Origin: Thiomicrorhabdus sp. | GTDB taxonomy: Bacteria > Pseudomonadota > Gammaproteobacteria > Thiomicrospirales > Thiomicrospiraceae | Direction of reading: 5' to 3' | NCBI GenBank assembly: GCA_015488565.1 | Contig: WFNQ01000072.1 | Location: 1 to 10,689 of the forward strand | DNA length: 10,689 nucleotides | Shown: in pieces, positions 1-5,404 of the stretch | Layout: each line of letters opens with the position of its first letter | Position numbering within the stretch: the stretch's first letter is position 1 | The notes under the pieces: model-generated | Databases searched by the model: none | What the model was told of the DNA's origin: nothing | The model's input: the letters and a program-made list of their open reading frames with translations, nothing else | Program-made: the position numbers and the translations under genes

Positions 1-747
1 GAGAAAGCCGAGCGTGGTATTATTTATATTGATGAGATTGATAAAATTACCCGAAAATCTGAAAACCCTTCCATTACGAGAGATGTATCAGGCGAAGGCG
101 TTCAGCAAGCGTTATTGAAGTTGATTGAAGGGACGGTTGCTTCTGTTCCGCCTCAGGGAGGGCGTAAGCACCCTAATCAAGATATGATTCAAGTAGATAC
201 CTCTAAAATACTATTCGTGGTGGGTGGCGCTTTTGAAGGGTTAGATAAAATTATTGAACAGCGCATTGAAACCAATGTGGGCATCGGGTTTTCAGCAGAA
301 GTGAAAGGGAAAGACAATAAACTGTCTACCTCTGAGAAACTTCAGAAAATAGAGCCTGAAGATTTGATTAAATTTGGCTTGATTCCTGAGTTTGTTGGGC
401 GTTTACCAATGATTGCCGCATTGGAAGAGCTGGATGAAAAAGCGTTGGTTCAAATTTTAACAGAACCTAAAAATGCATTAGTGAAACAGTTTCAAAAAAT
501 GTTTGAGCTGGAGGGTGCTGAATTGCAATTTAGAAAAGATGCGCTCACTGAAGTTGCCAAACTGGCCATTGAGCGAAAAACTGGCGCACGAGGCTTACGT
601 TCTATTTTGGAGCAGTTATTGCTCGATACGATGTATGATCTACCAAGCTTGAAAAGTGTTGAAAAGGTTGTTATTAATAAGGCTGTGGTTTTAGGGAAAA
701 AACCCCCTTTACTGGTTTATCAAGAGAGCGAATCTAAAAAAGCTTAA
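1..747 (+). CDS. clpX: ATP-dependent Clp protease ATP-binding subunit ClpX (5' end missing)
   Basis: AAA+ unfoldase that recognises tagged proteins, unfolds them and feeds them into the ClpP chamber in the cytoplasm. The window opens inside the gene, in frame 1, and the visible 248 codons cover the large-domain second half and the small domain. Seen in the sequence: Walker B IIYIDEID in the first 13 codons; the RKH substrate-gripping loop (163-171) in GGRKHPN; the IGF loop (283-291) that docks onto ClpP; the arginine-finger box EFVGR (Arg at 400-402); and the sensor-2 motif GARGLRSI near 590-613. The zinc-binding N domain and Walker A lie upstream of the window. The IGF loop indicates a working ClpP partner, presumably encoded just upstream as in related genomes. 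The C-terminal end is normal and is followed by an intrinsic terminator. Identification is firm. Confidence 0.97.
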   Translation, partial: EKAERGIIYIDEIDKITRKSENPSITRDVSGEGVQQALLKLIEGTVASVPPQGGRKHPNQDMIQVDTSKILFVVGGAFEGLDKIIEQRIETNVGIGFSAEVKGKDNKLSTSEKLQKIEPEDLIKFGLIPEFVGRLPMIAALEELDEKALVQILTEPKNALVKQFQKMFELEGAELQFRKDALTEVAKLAIERKTGARGLRSILEQLLLDTMYDLPSLKSVEKVVINKAVVLGKKPPLLVYQESESKKA

Positions 748-754
748 AGCCTTG

Positions 755-780
755 AAAACCCAGCTAGTCTGGGTTTTTTT
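755..780 (+). terminator. Rho-independent terminator after clpX
   Basis: A 9-bp stem, AAAACCCAG (755-763) with CTGGGTTTT (769-777), has a 5-nt loop and runs into a seven-T tract (774-780). It starts 8 bases after the clpX stop. Only 28 bases remain to the lon start and no convincing promoter is visible there. Lon is therefore made either by partial read-through or from a promoter inside the clpX 3' end. Confidence 0.85.
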
Positions 781-808
781 AAAACTAAAATCTCTTACAA
801 GGGTGTAA

Positions 809-3235
809 ATGGATATGAATCAAGTAAGTATGGAAATGAATGTATTGGTACTTCCATTAAGAGATGTGGTGGTCTTTCCGGGAAATGTGATGCCTCTGTT
901 TGTTGGTCGTAAAAAATCAATTAATACATTAAATGATGCGATGAAAGGGAATAAACAGATATTTTTAATTACCCAAAAATCGCCTGAATTGGATGATCCT
1001 TCTTTAGAAGATTTATATACGATTGGGACCATGGCCAATATTTTACAGCTACTTAAATTACCAGATGGCACAGTTAAGGTATTAGTGGAAGGGGCACAGC
1101 GTTTTGAATTAATGGGCTTAATTAATGATGAACCCGTTCTGCTTGGTGATATTCAAGAGGTGGTATCCGTTGAAGAGGATTCTGACGAAAGCTTGGCTCT
1201 CATTCGAACCCTTCGTACTCGTTTTGCCGCGTTTGCACAACTGAATAAAAAAATCCCTTCAGAGGTGAAGTCCTCGGTTCAGAAAGAAGAAAATCCCGAT
1301 CGAATCGTTGATTTAATCTCGGCTAATCTCAATTTAAAGGTTGCGGATAAACAAGCATTATTGGAGATTACGACAACGAGTGCCCGTTTAGAGCGTATGT
1401 TGTCGATGATTGAGACGGAATTGGAGTTGTTGGAGTCGGAACAGCGCATTACCACGCGTGTCAAAAAACAGATGGATAAGACGCAGCGTGATTATTATTT
1501 GAATGAGAAAATTAAAGCGATTCACAGTGAATTAGCGGGTGGTGATGACGCGGTTAATGAATTTGAGCAGATTGCACAGCGCATTAAGGAGGCGGGTTTA
1601 AGCAAGCAAGCGGCCGAAAAAGCAGAAGCGGAACTTAAAAAATTAAAAATGATGCCCGCACAATCTTCCGAAGCCACAGTGGTGCGCAACTATTTAGATT
1701 GGTTATTGGATATTCCGTGGAAAAAAATGAGCCGAGTCTCCAAAGACCTGAATAAAAGCCAGCAGTTTTTAGATGCCAAGCATTATGGCCTTGATAAGGT
1801 GAAAGAGCGCATCATTGAATACCTTGCTGTTCAAAAGCGTGTGCGAAAAATGAAAGGCTCTATTTTATGTTTAGTGGGGCCACCAGGGGTTGGAAAAACC
1901 TCGTTGGCACGTGCTATTGCCGAAGCAACCAATCGAAAATACGTTCGTATGTCACTGGGTGGTGTACGAGATGAAGCGGAAATTCGTGGACATCGTAAAA
2001 CTTATATTGGTGCGCTTCCGGGTAAAATTATTCAAAAAATGAAGACGGCAGGGACAAAAAACCCGCTATTTTTATTGGATGAAATCGATAAAATGTCAAG
2101 CGACATGCGTGGCGATCCCGCCTCGGCACTGTTAGAAGTCTTAGATCCTGAACAGAATGCCACGTTTAATGATCATTATTTGGAAGTGGATTATGACTTG
2201 TCTGATGTGATGTTTATTGCAACATCAAATTCAATGGATATTCCTGAGGCATTACTGGATCGAATGGAGGTCATTAATTTACCTGGGTATACTGAGCCAG
2301 AGAAATTAAAGATTGCCATCCAGCACCTACTTCCTCGTGCTGAAAAAGATCATGGCCTGAAAAAAGAGGAGTTGAATATCACCAAAGAGGCCATTGAAGA
2401 GATCATTCAGTGCTATACCCGTGAAGCAGGGGTGCGGTTATTGGCCAGAGAGCTAGCTAAGATTTGCCGTAAAGCCGTGAAAAAAATAGTCACACATGAA
2501 GTGACCGATAAAATTACGGTCTCTCCCAGCGAGCTAGAGGAGTATTTAGGCGTTGCACGTTACCGTATTGGCCTAGCAGATAAAGAGAATCGTATTGGGC
2601 AGGTATCAGGCTTAGCATGGACGCGTGTTGGAGGTGATTTGCTTAGGATTGAAGCCACCGCTATGCCAGGGAAAGGAAAGCTTTCAAGCACGGGGCAGTT
2701 AGGCAGTGTTATGGAAGAGTCTGTTCAAGCGGCCATGAGTGTGATTCGCAGTCGTTCTGCAGCACTCGGGTTGCAAGAGGACTTTTATGAGGCATTTGAC
2801 CTGCATTTACACTTTCCCGAAGGGGCAATTAAAAAGGATGGTCCTAGTGCGGGGATTGCCATTTGTACCGCCATTACCTCGGTGTTTACCAATATAGCAG
2901 TACGCTCCGATGTCGCCATGACGGGAGAGATTACCTTGAGGGGTGAGGTGCTACCCATTGGAGGGCTTAAAGAGAAACTGTTGGCGGCTTTGCGAGGTGG
3001 AATTAAGATGGTATTGATTCCCATTGATAACGTTCGTGATTTAGCCGATGTACCAGAGGAGGTAAAATCTCAACTGGATATTCGCCCTGTTCAATGGGTG
3101 GATGAGGTGTTTAAATTGGCTTTAGTTAAGCCTCCTGTTGCACTGGATATGCCGCTTGGAAAAAAGATGGATGACACGGTATTTAAAGATTCAGAATCGA
3201 AAAAAATCGTTGAAAACAAGGTAAATCGCCATTAA
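809..3235 (+). CDS. lon: ATP-dependent serine protease Lon
   Basis: Cytoplasmic hexameric AAA+ protease that degrades misfolded and short-lived regulatory proteins. The 808-residue product is slightly longer than E. coli Lon (784), the difference being a charged tail after about residue 785. Domains: N-terminal substrate-binding domain (about 12-205, opening VLVLPLRDVVVFPG); a helical, coiled-coil-like linker (about 205-310); AAA+ module with Walker A GPPGVGKT at 357-364 and Walker B FLLDEIDK with D424/E425; and a C-terminal protease domain with Ser680 in KDGPSAG and Lys723 in LKEK as the catalytic dyad. These match S679/K722 of E. coli. Start choice: AAGGG at 799-803 lies 5 bases before the ATG at 809; a second in-frame ATG two codons later is possible. 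No sigma32-type promoter was found immediately upstream. The gene sits 61 bases after clpX, the usual gammaproteobacterial order. Confidence 0.98.
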   Translation: MDMNQVSMEMNVLVLPLRDVVVFPGNVMPLFVGRKKSINTLNDAMKGNKQIFLITQKSPELDDPSLEDLYTIGTMANILQLLKLPDGTVKVLVEGAQRFELMGLINDEPVLLGDIQEVVSVEEDSDESLALIRTLRTRFAAFAQLNKKIPSEVKSSVQKEENPDRIVDLISANLNLKVADKQALLEITTTSARLERMLSMIETELELLESEQRITTRVKKQMDKTQRDYYLNEKIKAIHSELAGGDDAVNEFEQIAQRIKEAGLSKQAAEKAEAELKKLKMMPAQSSEATVVRNYLDWLLDIPWKKMSRVSKDLNKSQQFLDAKHYGLDKVKERIIEYLAVQKRVRKMKGSILCLVGPPGVGKTSLARAIAEATNRKYVRMSLGGVRDEAEIRGHRKTYIGALPGKIIQKMKTAGTKNPLFLLDEIDKMSSDMRGDPASALLEVLDPEQNATFNDHYLEVDYDLSDVMFIATSNSMDIPEALLDRMEVINLPGYTEPEKLKIAIQHLLPRAEKDHGLKKEELNITKEAIEEIIQCYTREAGVRLLARELAKICRKAVKKIVTHEVTDKITVSPSELEEYLGVARYRIGLADKENRIGQVSGLAWTRVGGDLLRIEATAMPGKGKLSSTGQLGSVMEESVQAAMSVIRSRSAALGLQEDFYEAFDLHLHFPEGAIKKDGPSAGIAICTAITSVFTNIAVRSDVAMTGEITLRGEVLPIGGLKEKLLAALRGGIKMVLIPIDNVRDLADVPEEVKSQLDIRPVQWVDEVFKLALVKPPVALDMPLGKKMDDTVFKDSESKKIVENKVNRH

Positions 3236-3259
3236 TTTGCTTGAAAAGCCTTTATTTTC

Positions 3260-3289
3260 TTGACACTGTCTATGGTTGGTTGCTATAAA
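3260..3289 (+). promoter_or_regulatory. Sigma70-type promoter of hupB
   Basis: The -35 box TTGACA (3260-3265) is perfect. An 18-base spacer leads to TATAAA (3284-3289), preceded by TGC, which makes an extended -10. Transcription would start near 3296, giving a leader of about 90 bases before hupB. A second TATAAA at 3314-3319 has no good -35 box. The promoter explains how hupB can be expressed strongly and independently of lon. Confidence 0.75.
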
Positions 3290-3387
3290 TGCTAAAGCCC
3301 AATTCGTGGTCACTATAAAATTCAATGGTTAACGGCTCAAAACAGGGTGCTTAATCATTAAATTATTAATACTTTACGGAGAACACA

Positions 3388-3663
3388 ATGAACAAGTCTG
3401 AGTTAGTAAGTGCAATTGCAGAAGGTGCAGATTTAACAAAAGCAGATGCGACAAAAGCATTAGAAGCAACTGTTGCAGCCATTACAGATGCGATGAGTAA
3501 AGGGGATTCTGTTGCTATTATTGGTTTTGGTACATTTAAAGTGGGAGATCGCGCTGCTCGTGTAGGTCGTAATCCTCAAACAGGTGCTGAAATGCAAATT
3601 CCAGCGGCTAAAGTACCTAAATTTACTGCGGGTAAAGCCTTAAAAGAAGCGGTTAACGGCTAG
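3388..3663 (+). CDS. hupB: DNA-binding protein HU-beta
   Basis: Small histone-like protein that binds and bends DNA as a dimer and helps organise the nucleoid. The 91-residue length matches the family (about 90). Seen: the N-terminal helical dimerisation part beginning MNKSELVSAIAEGADL; the HU signature GFGTFKVGDRAARVGRNPQT around residues 48-67, including the beta-arm tip with the conserved RNPQTG proline that intercalates into DNA; and the C-terminal helix. Start choice: GGAG near 3379-3382 precedes the ATG at a good distance. Codon choice is strongly restricted (GCA, GTT, GGT, CGT), as expected for a very highly expressed gene. It lies downstream of lon with its own promoter. IHF subunits share the fold, but length, signature and position after lon favour HU-beta. 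Confidence 0.96.
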   Translation: MNKSELVSAIAEGADLTKADATKALEATVAAITDAMSKGDSVAIIGFGTFKVGDRAARVGRNPQTGAEMQIPAAKVPKFTAGKALKEAVNG

Positions 3664-3680
3664 TTAATTAGACAGCTTTA

Positions 3681-3706
3681 AAAAAAAGAAGAAAACTTCA
3701 TTTTTT
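3681..3706 (+). terminator. Probable weak terminator after hupB
   Basis: An A6 tract (3681-3686) plus GAAG (3688-3691) can pair with CTTC (3696-3699) plus T6 (3701-3706) around an AAAA loop, with one A/A mismatch. The T tract directly follows the stable part of the stem. The stem is GC-poor, so termination may be incomplete. The tRNA promoter starts four bases later. Confidence 0.45.
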
Positions 3707-3709
3707 AGA

Positions 3710-3737
3710 TTGACAACCTCTCACATCACTCTATAAT
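3710..3737 (+). promoter_or_regulatory. Strong sigma70 promoter of the tRNA operon
   Basis: Perfect TTGACA (3710-3715) and perfect TATAAT (3732-3737) are separated by 16 bases. The bases after the -10 (ACGCC) are GC-containing, as in discriminators of stably transcribed RNA genes under stringent control; that regulatory reading is inference. The leader to the first tRNA is about 60 bases. Confidence 0.85.
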
Positions 3738-3805
3738 ACGCCACATCAATTAAGCACAGAGACTTTGATAAGCTGGATAGAGTGGCTTAACAGAGGGGTT
3801 TAATT

Positions 3806-3881
3806 GGGTGATTAGCTCAGTTGGGAGAGCATCGCCCTTACAAGGCGAGGGTCACTGGTTCGAGCCCAGTATCACCCACCA
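3806..3881 (+). tRNA. tRNA-Val (anticodon TAC), copy 1
   Basis: A 76-base cloverleaf. The acceptor GGGTGAT pairs with ATCACCC (3871-3877), with discriminator A and encoded CCA at 3879-3881. Anticodon stem TCGCC/GGCGA flanks loop CTTACAA with anticodon TAC at 3839-3841. The T arm has the GGTTCGA core. Sequence closely resembles E. coli tRNA-Val(UAC). It differs from copy 2 at one base, T at position 16 in the D loop (3821). First gene of the operon. Confidence 0.97.
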
Positions 3882-3882
3882 T

Positions 3883-3959
3883 GGAGCGGTAGTTCAGCTG
3901 GTTAGAATGCTTGCCTGTCACGCAGGAGGTCGCGGGTTCGAATCCCGTCCGCTCCGCCA
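3883..3959 (+). tRNA. tRNA-Asp (anticodon GTC), copy 1
   Basis: A 77-base cloverleaf. The acceptor GGAGCGG pairs with CCGCTCC (3949-3955), with discriminator G and CCA at 3957-3959. Anticodon loop CTGTCAC carries GTC at 3917-3919; the stem has one G-U pair. Only one base (3882) separates it from the preceding tRNA-Val, so maturation of the pair must rely on precise RNase P/exonuclease processing. It is identical to copy 2. Confidence 0.97.
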
Positions 3960-3965
3960 TATTTT

Positions 3966-4000
3966 AAAAGCGAGCTTAACGAAAGTAAGCTGGCTTTTTT
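3966..4000 (+). terminator. Terminator-like hairpin after the first tRNA pair
   Basis: AAAAGC (3966-3971) pairs with GCTTTT (3993-3998), and AGCTTA (3973-3978) with TAAGCT (3986-3991). A G/G mismatch lies between them, the apex can close as C-GAAA-G, and T6 ends at 4000. By shape it is a Rho-independent terminator. If fully efficient it would cut off the second tRNA pair, for which no clear promoter is visible. It may therefore be an attenuating or processing element. Confidence 0.65.
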
Positions 4001-4013
4001 ATTGCAAACAAGA

Positions 4014-4133
4014 AAACGGGTTATGAATAACCGTTTCGTATTTGTAATAGCGATGTCTAATGTGTTTTCTCATAATTAGACGTTGAGTAGCGATATTCGT
4101 TAGCCCTTGAAAAGGGGCAAGCGACGTTGCTAC
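4014..4133 (+). other. Highly foldable spacer between the two tRNA pairs (three stem-loops)
   Basis: No ORF or promoter fits here, but almost the whole stretch can base-pair. Stem 1, 4014-4036: AAACGG plus TTA pairs with TAACCGTTT around loop TGAA, with one bulged G. Stem 2, 4051-4085: eleven pairs including the perfect 7-bp inverted repeat GTCTAAT/ATTAGAC. Stem 3, 4087-4133: GTAGCGAT pairs with CGTTGCTAC, continuing through TCGTT/AAGCGA to GCCCTT-GAAA-AGGGGC, using several G-U pairs and one mismatch. It could be a processed precursor spacer, a small RNA, or a relic of an insertion. Folding was done by eye. Confidence 0.35.
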
Positions 4134-4142
4134 ATATTCCCA

Positions 4143-4218
4143 GGGTGATTAGCTCAGCTGGGAGAGCATCGCCCTTACAAGGCGAGGGTCACTGGTTCGA
4201 GCCCAGTATCACCCACCA
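4143..4218 (+). tRNA. tRNA-Val (anticodon TAC), copy 2
   Basis: A 76-base cloverleaf equal to the first tRNA-Val except for C instead of T at position 16 (4158) in the D loop. Acceptor GGGTGAT/ATCACCC, anticodon loop CTTACAA with TAC, and CCA at 4216-4218. The D-loop change should not affect decoding. No own promoter with a sensible spacing and leader was found upstream. Confidence 0.97.
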
Positions 4219-4226
4219 AACAATTA

Positions 4227-4303
4227 GGAGCGGTAGTTCAGCTGGTTAGAATGCTTGCCTGTCACGCAGGAGGTCGCGGGTTCGAATCCCGTCCGCTCCG
4301 CCA
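4227..4303 (+). tRNA. tRNA-Asp (anticodon GTC), copy 2
   Basis: A 77-base cloverleaf identical to the first tRNA-Asp. Acceptor GGAGCGG/CCGCTCC, anticodon GTC in loop CTGTCAC, CCA at 4301-4303. Eight bases separate it from tRNA-Val copy 2, against one base in the first pair. The duplicated pairs therefore do not share identical joints. Confidence 0.97.
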
Positions 4304-4311
4304 TTATTGTG

Positions 4312-4345
4312 AAGCCACTATGATTTTGTCATAGTGGCTTTTTTT
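4312..4345 (+). terminator. Rho-independent terminator of the tRNA operon
   Basis: A perfect 12-bp stem, AAGCCACTATGA (4312-4323) with TCATAGTGGCTT (4329-4340), has a 5-base loop and a seven-T tract (4339-4345). It is the strongest terminator in the window and lies 8 bases after the last tRNA. The following bases up to 4406 hold no recognisable feature. Confidence 0.93.
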
Positions 4346-4406
4346 ATTTTTACGGTTTGTGATGCATGAATTGTTTTAAAGCAAGGGATATAAAAAAGAG
4401 GGGAAT

Positions 4407-4432
4407 AAAAAAACCGCAATTAATGCGGTTTT
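4407..4432 (-). terminator. Rho-independent terminator of fabI
   Basis: AAAACCGCA (4410-4418) pairs with TGCGGTTTT (4424-4432) around a 5-base loop. Read on the minus strand, it ends in seven Ts (complement of A7 at 4407-4413). It lies 25 bases beyond the fabI stop. The plus-strand side has only four Ts, so it mainly serves fabI. Confidence 0.85.
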
Positions 4433-4457
4433 AATAAAAGAAATGCGCTTAAGGCTC

Positions 4458-5237
4458 CTAGGTTGAAGCCGTAATATTGTAACCACCATCCACATAAGTA
4501 ATTTCACCTGTAATCCCCGATGCAAGATCAGAGCAAAGAAAAGCAGCGGTGTTGCCGACTTCTTGAATCGTCACATTGCGACGTAAAGGGGTGGCATCGG
4601 CCGCTTTATTGAGCATGGTTTTAAAGTTTTTAATGCCGGCGGCGGCCAGTGTGCGAATCGGACCAGCAGAAACAGCGTTGACTCGAATGCCATCTTGACC
4701 TAAATCAGCCGCTAAGTAACGAACGGTGGCTTCTAAAGAGGCTTTGGCTACGCCCATGACGTTATAGTTTGGAACAGCACGTTCCGCGCCTAAGTAAGAG
4801 AGCGTTAAGACCGCACCATTTTTGGCTTTTAGCATGTCATAAGCGGCTTTGGTGCAAGCGGTTAGGCTGTAAGCACTGATGTCGTGCGCCATGGCAAACC
4901 CTGCACGAGTTGAGGCATCAATCATGCGTCCTTCGAGTTCTTCACGGGGGGCAAAAGCAACGGAGTGTACTAAGGCATCCAGTCCATCTGTCCATACCTT
5001 TCCAAGTTCTGCGAATGTATTATTGATCTCTGTATCGCTGGCAACATCAAGCGGTAACACAATGGTAGAGCCTAGCTCATCGGCAATTTTTTCAACGCGA
5101 CTTTTTAATTTTTCATTTTGATAGGTTAGTGCAATTTCCGCTCCTTGTTCTTGCATTTGTTTTGCGATGCCGTAAGCGATTGATTTATTATTTGCGATAC
5201 CAATCACTAAAACTTTTTTCCCGGTTAAAAATCCCAT
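4458..5237 (-). CDS. fabI: Enoyl-[acyl-carrier-protein] reductase (NADH), FabI
   Basis: Cytoplasmic short-chain dehydrogenase/reductase that reduces trans-2-enoyl-ACP to acyl-ACP, the last step of each fatty-acid elongation cycle; the target of triclosan and isoniazid-type inhibitors. The 259 residues match the family (E. coli 262). Seen: divergent FabI-type nucleotide-binding segment GIANNKSIAYGIA (13-25); DV pair after LPL (about 64-65); HSVAFAP (91-97); catalytic Tyr158 and Lys165 in PNYNVMGVAK, with Tyr148 in SYLGAERA; and SAGPIRTLAA and VDGGY near the C-terminus. Start choice: an ATG four codons earlier overlaps the sequence GGAG, which is far better read as the Shine-Dalgarno site, 6 bases before the ATG at 5237. 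The resulting start MGFLTGKK is typical of FabI. Residue 94 is Ala where E. coli has Gly93, a position linked to triclosan response; S. aureus FabI also has Ala there. Confidence 0.97.
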   Translation of the reverse strand: MGFLTGKKVLVIGIANNKSIAYGIAKQMQEQGAEIALTYQNEKLKSRVEKIADELGSTIVLPLDVASDTEINNTFAELGKVWTDGLDALVHSVAFAPREELEGRMIDASTRAGFAMAHDISAYSLTACTKAAYDMLKAKNGAVLTLSYLGAERAVPNYNVMGVAKASLEATVRYLAADLGQDGIRVNAVSAGPIRTLAAAGIKNFKTMLNKAADATPLRRNVTIQEVGNTAAFLCSDLASGITGEITYVDGGYNITAST

Positions 5238-5404
5238 TTTTTTCTCCATATATTTAAAGGCAAAAGCCTATGAAATAGGCGGTAAATTACGTTAATTTTG
5301 GTTAAGAAATAACGTATGATGTTACTATTAATTTTGGAAGCATTATAACCGCTAATGCTTGCCTGATATAGTCTGTAGTTTAAAACGGGACGCTTTACGG
5401 ATTT
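5238..5404. promoter_or_regulatory. Divergent control region between fabI and the ABC importer
   Basis: This stretch must hold the promoters of both divergent units. For fabI a perfect minus-strand -10 TATAAT lies at 5342-5347, but its -35 (about 5365-5370) is poor. For the importer, TATAGT at 5367-5372 is the best -10, also with a weak -35. Repeats seen: the 10-base direct repeat TTAATTTTGG (5292-5301 and 5328-5337, 36 bases apart); the inverted pair TACGTTA (5288-5294) and TAACGTA (5310-5316); and a hairpin GCCTAT-GAA-ATAGGC (5266-5280) in the likely fabI leader. Weak -35 boxes plus repeats suggest regulator control, but no known operator is recognised. Confidence 0.45.

Larger units (their letters stand above)
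3806..4303 (+). repeat. Tandem duplication of the tRNA-Val/tRNA-Asp pair
   Basis: Units 3806-3959 and 4143-4303 contain the same two genes in the same order. They match at all but one tRNA base. The intra-pair spacers (1 versus 8 bases) and all flanking sequence are unrelated, so only the tRNA bodies are kept alike, probably by selection and gene conversion. Confidence 0.9.

Noticed and set aside
648..680. Sigma32 heat-shock promoter for lon starting at CTTGAAA (648)
   Set aside because: No CCCCAT-like -10 lies 13-15 bases downstream; the motif alone is common in AT-rich coding sequence.
2785..3024. Antisense open reading frames inside lon (also 820-1071 and 1279-1464)
   Set aside because: They lie fully within a well-conserved gene on the opposite strand, have no ribosome sites and resemble no protein; they are frame shadows.
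3239..3257. Terminator after lon: GCTT-GAA-AAGC followed by T-rich sequence
   Set aside because: The stem is only 4 bp and the T run is interrupted; it is too weak to call, and it abuts the hupB promoter.
3808..4026. A 72-codon open reading frame across the first tRNA pair
   Set aside because: It is the well-known spurious translation of tRNA genes; both cloverleaves are complete and occupy most of it, and there is no ribosome-binding site.
3806..4303. tRNA-associated integration (att) site for a genomic island
   Set aside because: No integrase, no partial tRNA copy at a distance and no foreign genes were seen; the two pairs are complete genes rather than an att repeat.
4879..5121. Plus-strand open reading frame inside fabI
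   Set aside because: It is a shadow of the strongly conserved fabI coding frame; the low-complexity Ser/Ala-rich translation is typical of such shadows.
5266..5280. GCCTAT/ATAGGC hairpin as a fabI attenuator
   Set aside because: The 6-bp stem with a 3-base loop is followed by only four Ts on the fabI strand, so a terminator role is not supported; kept only as part of the control region.
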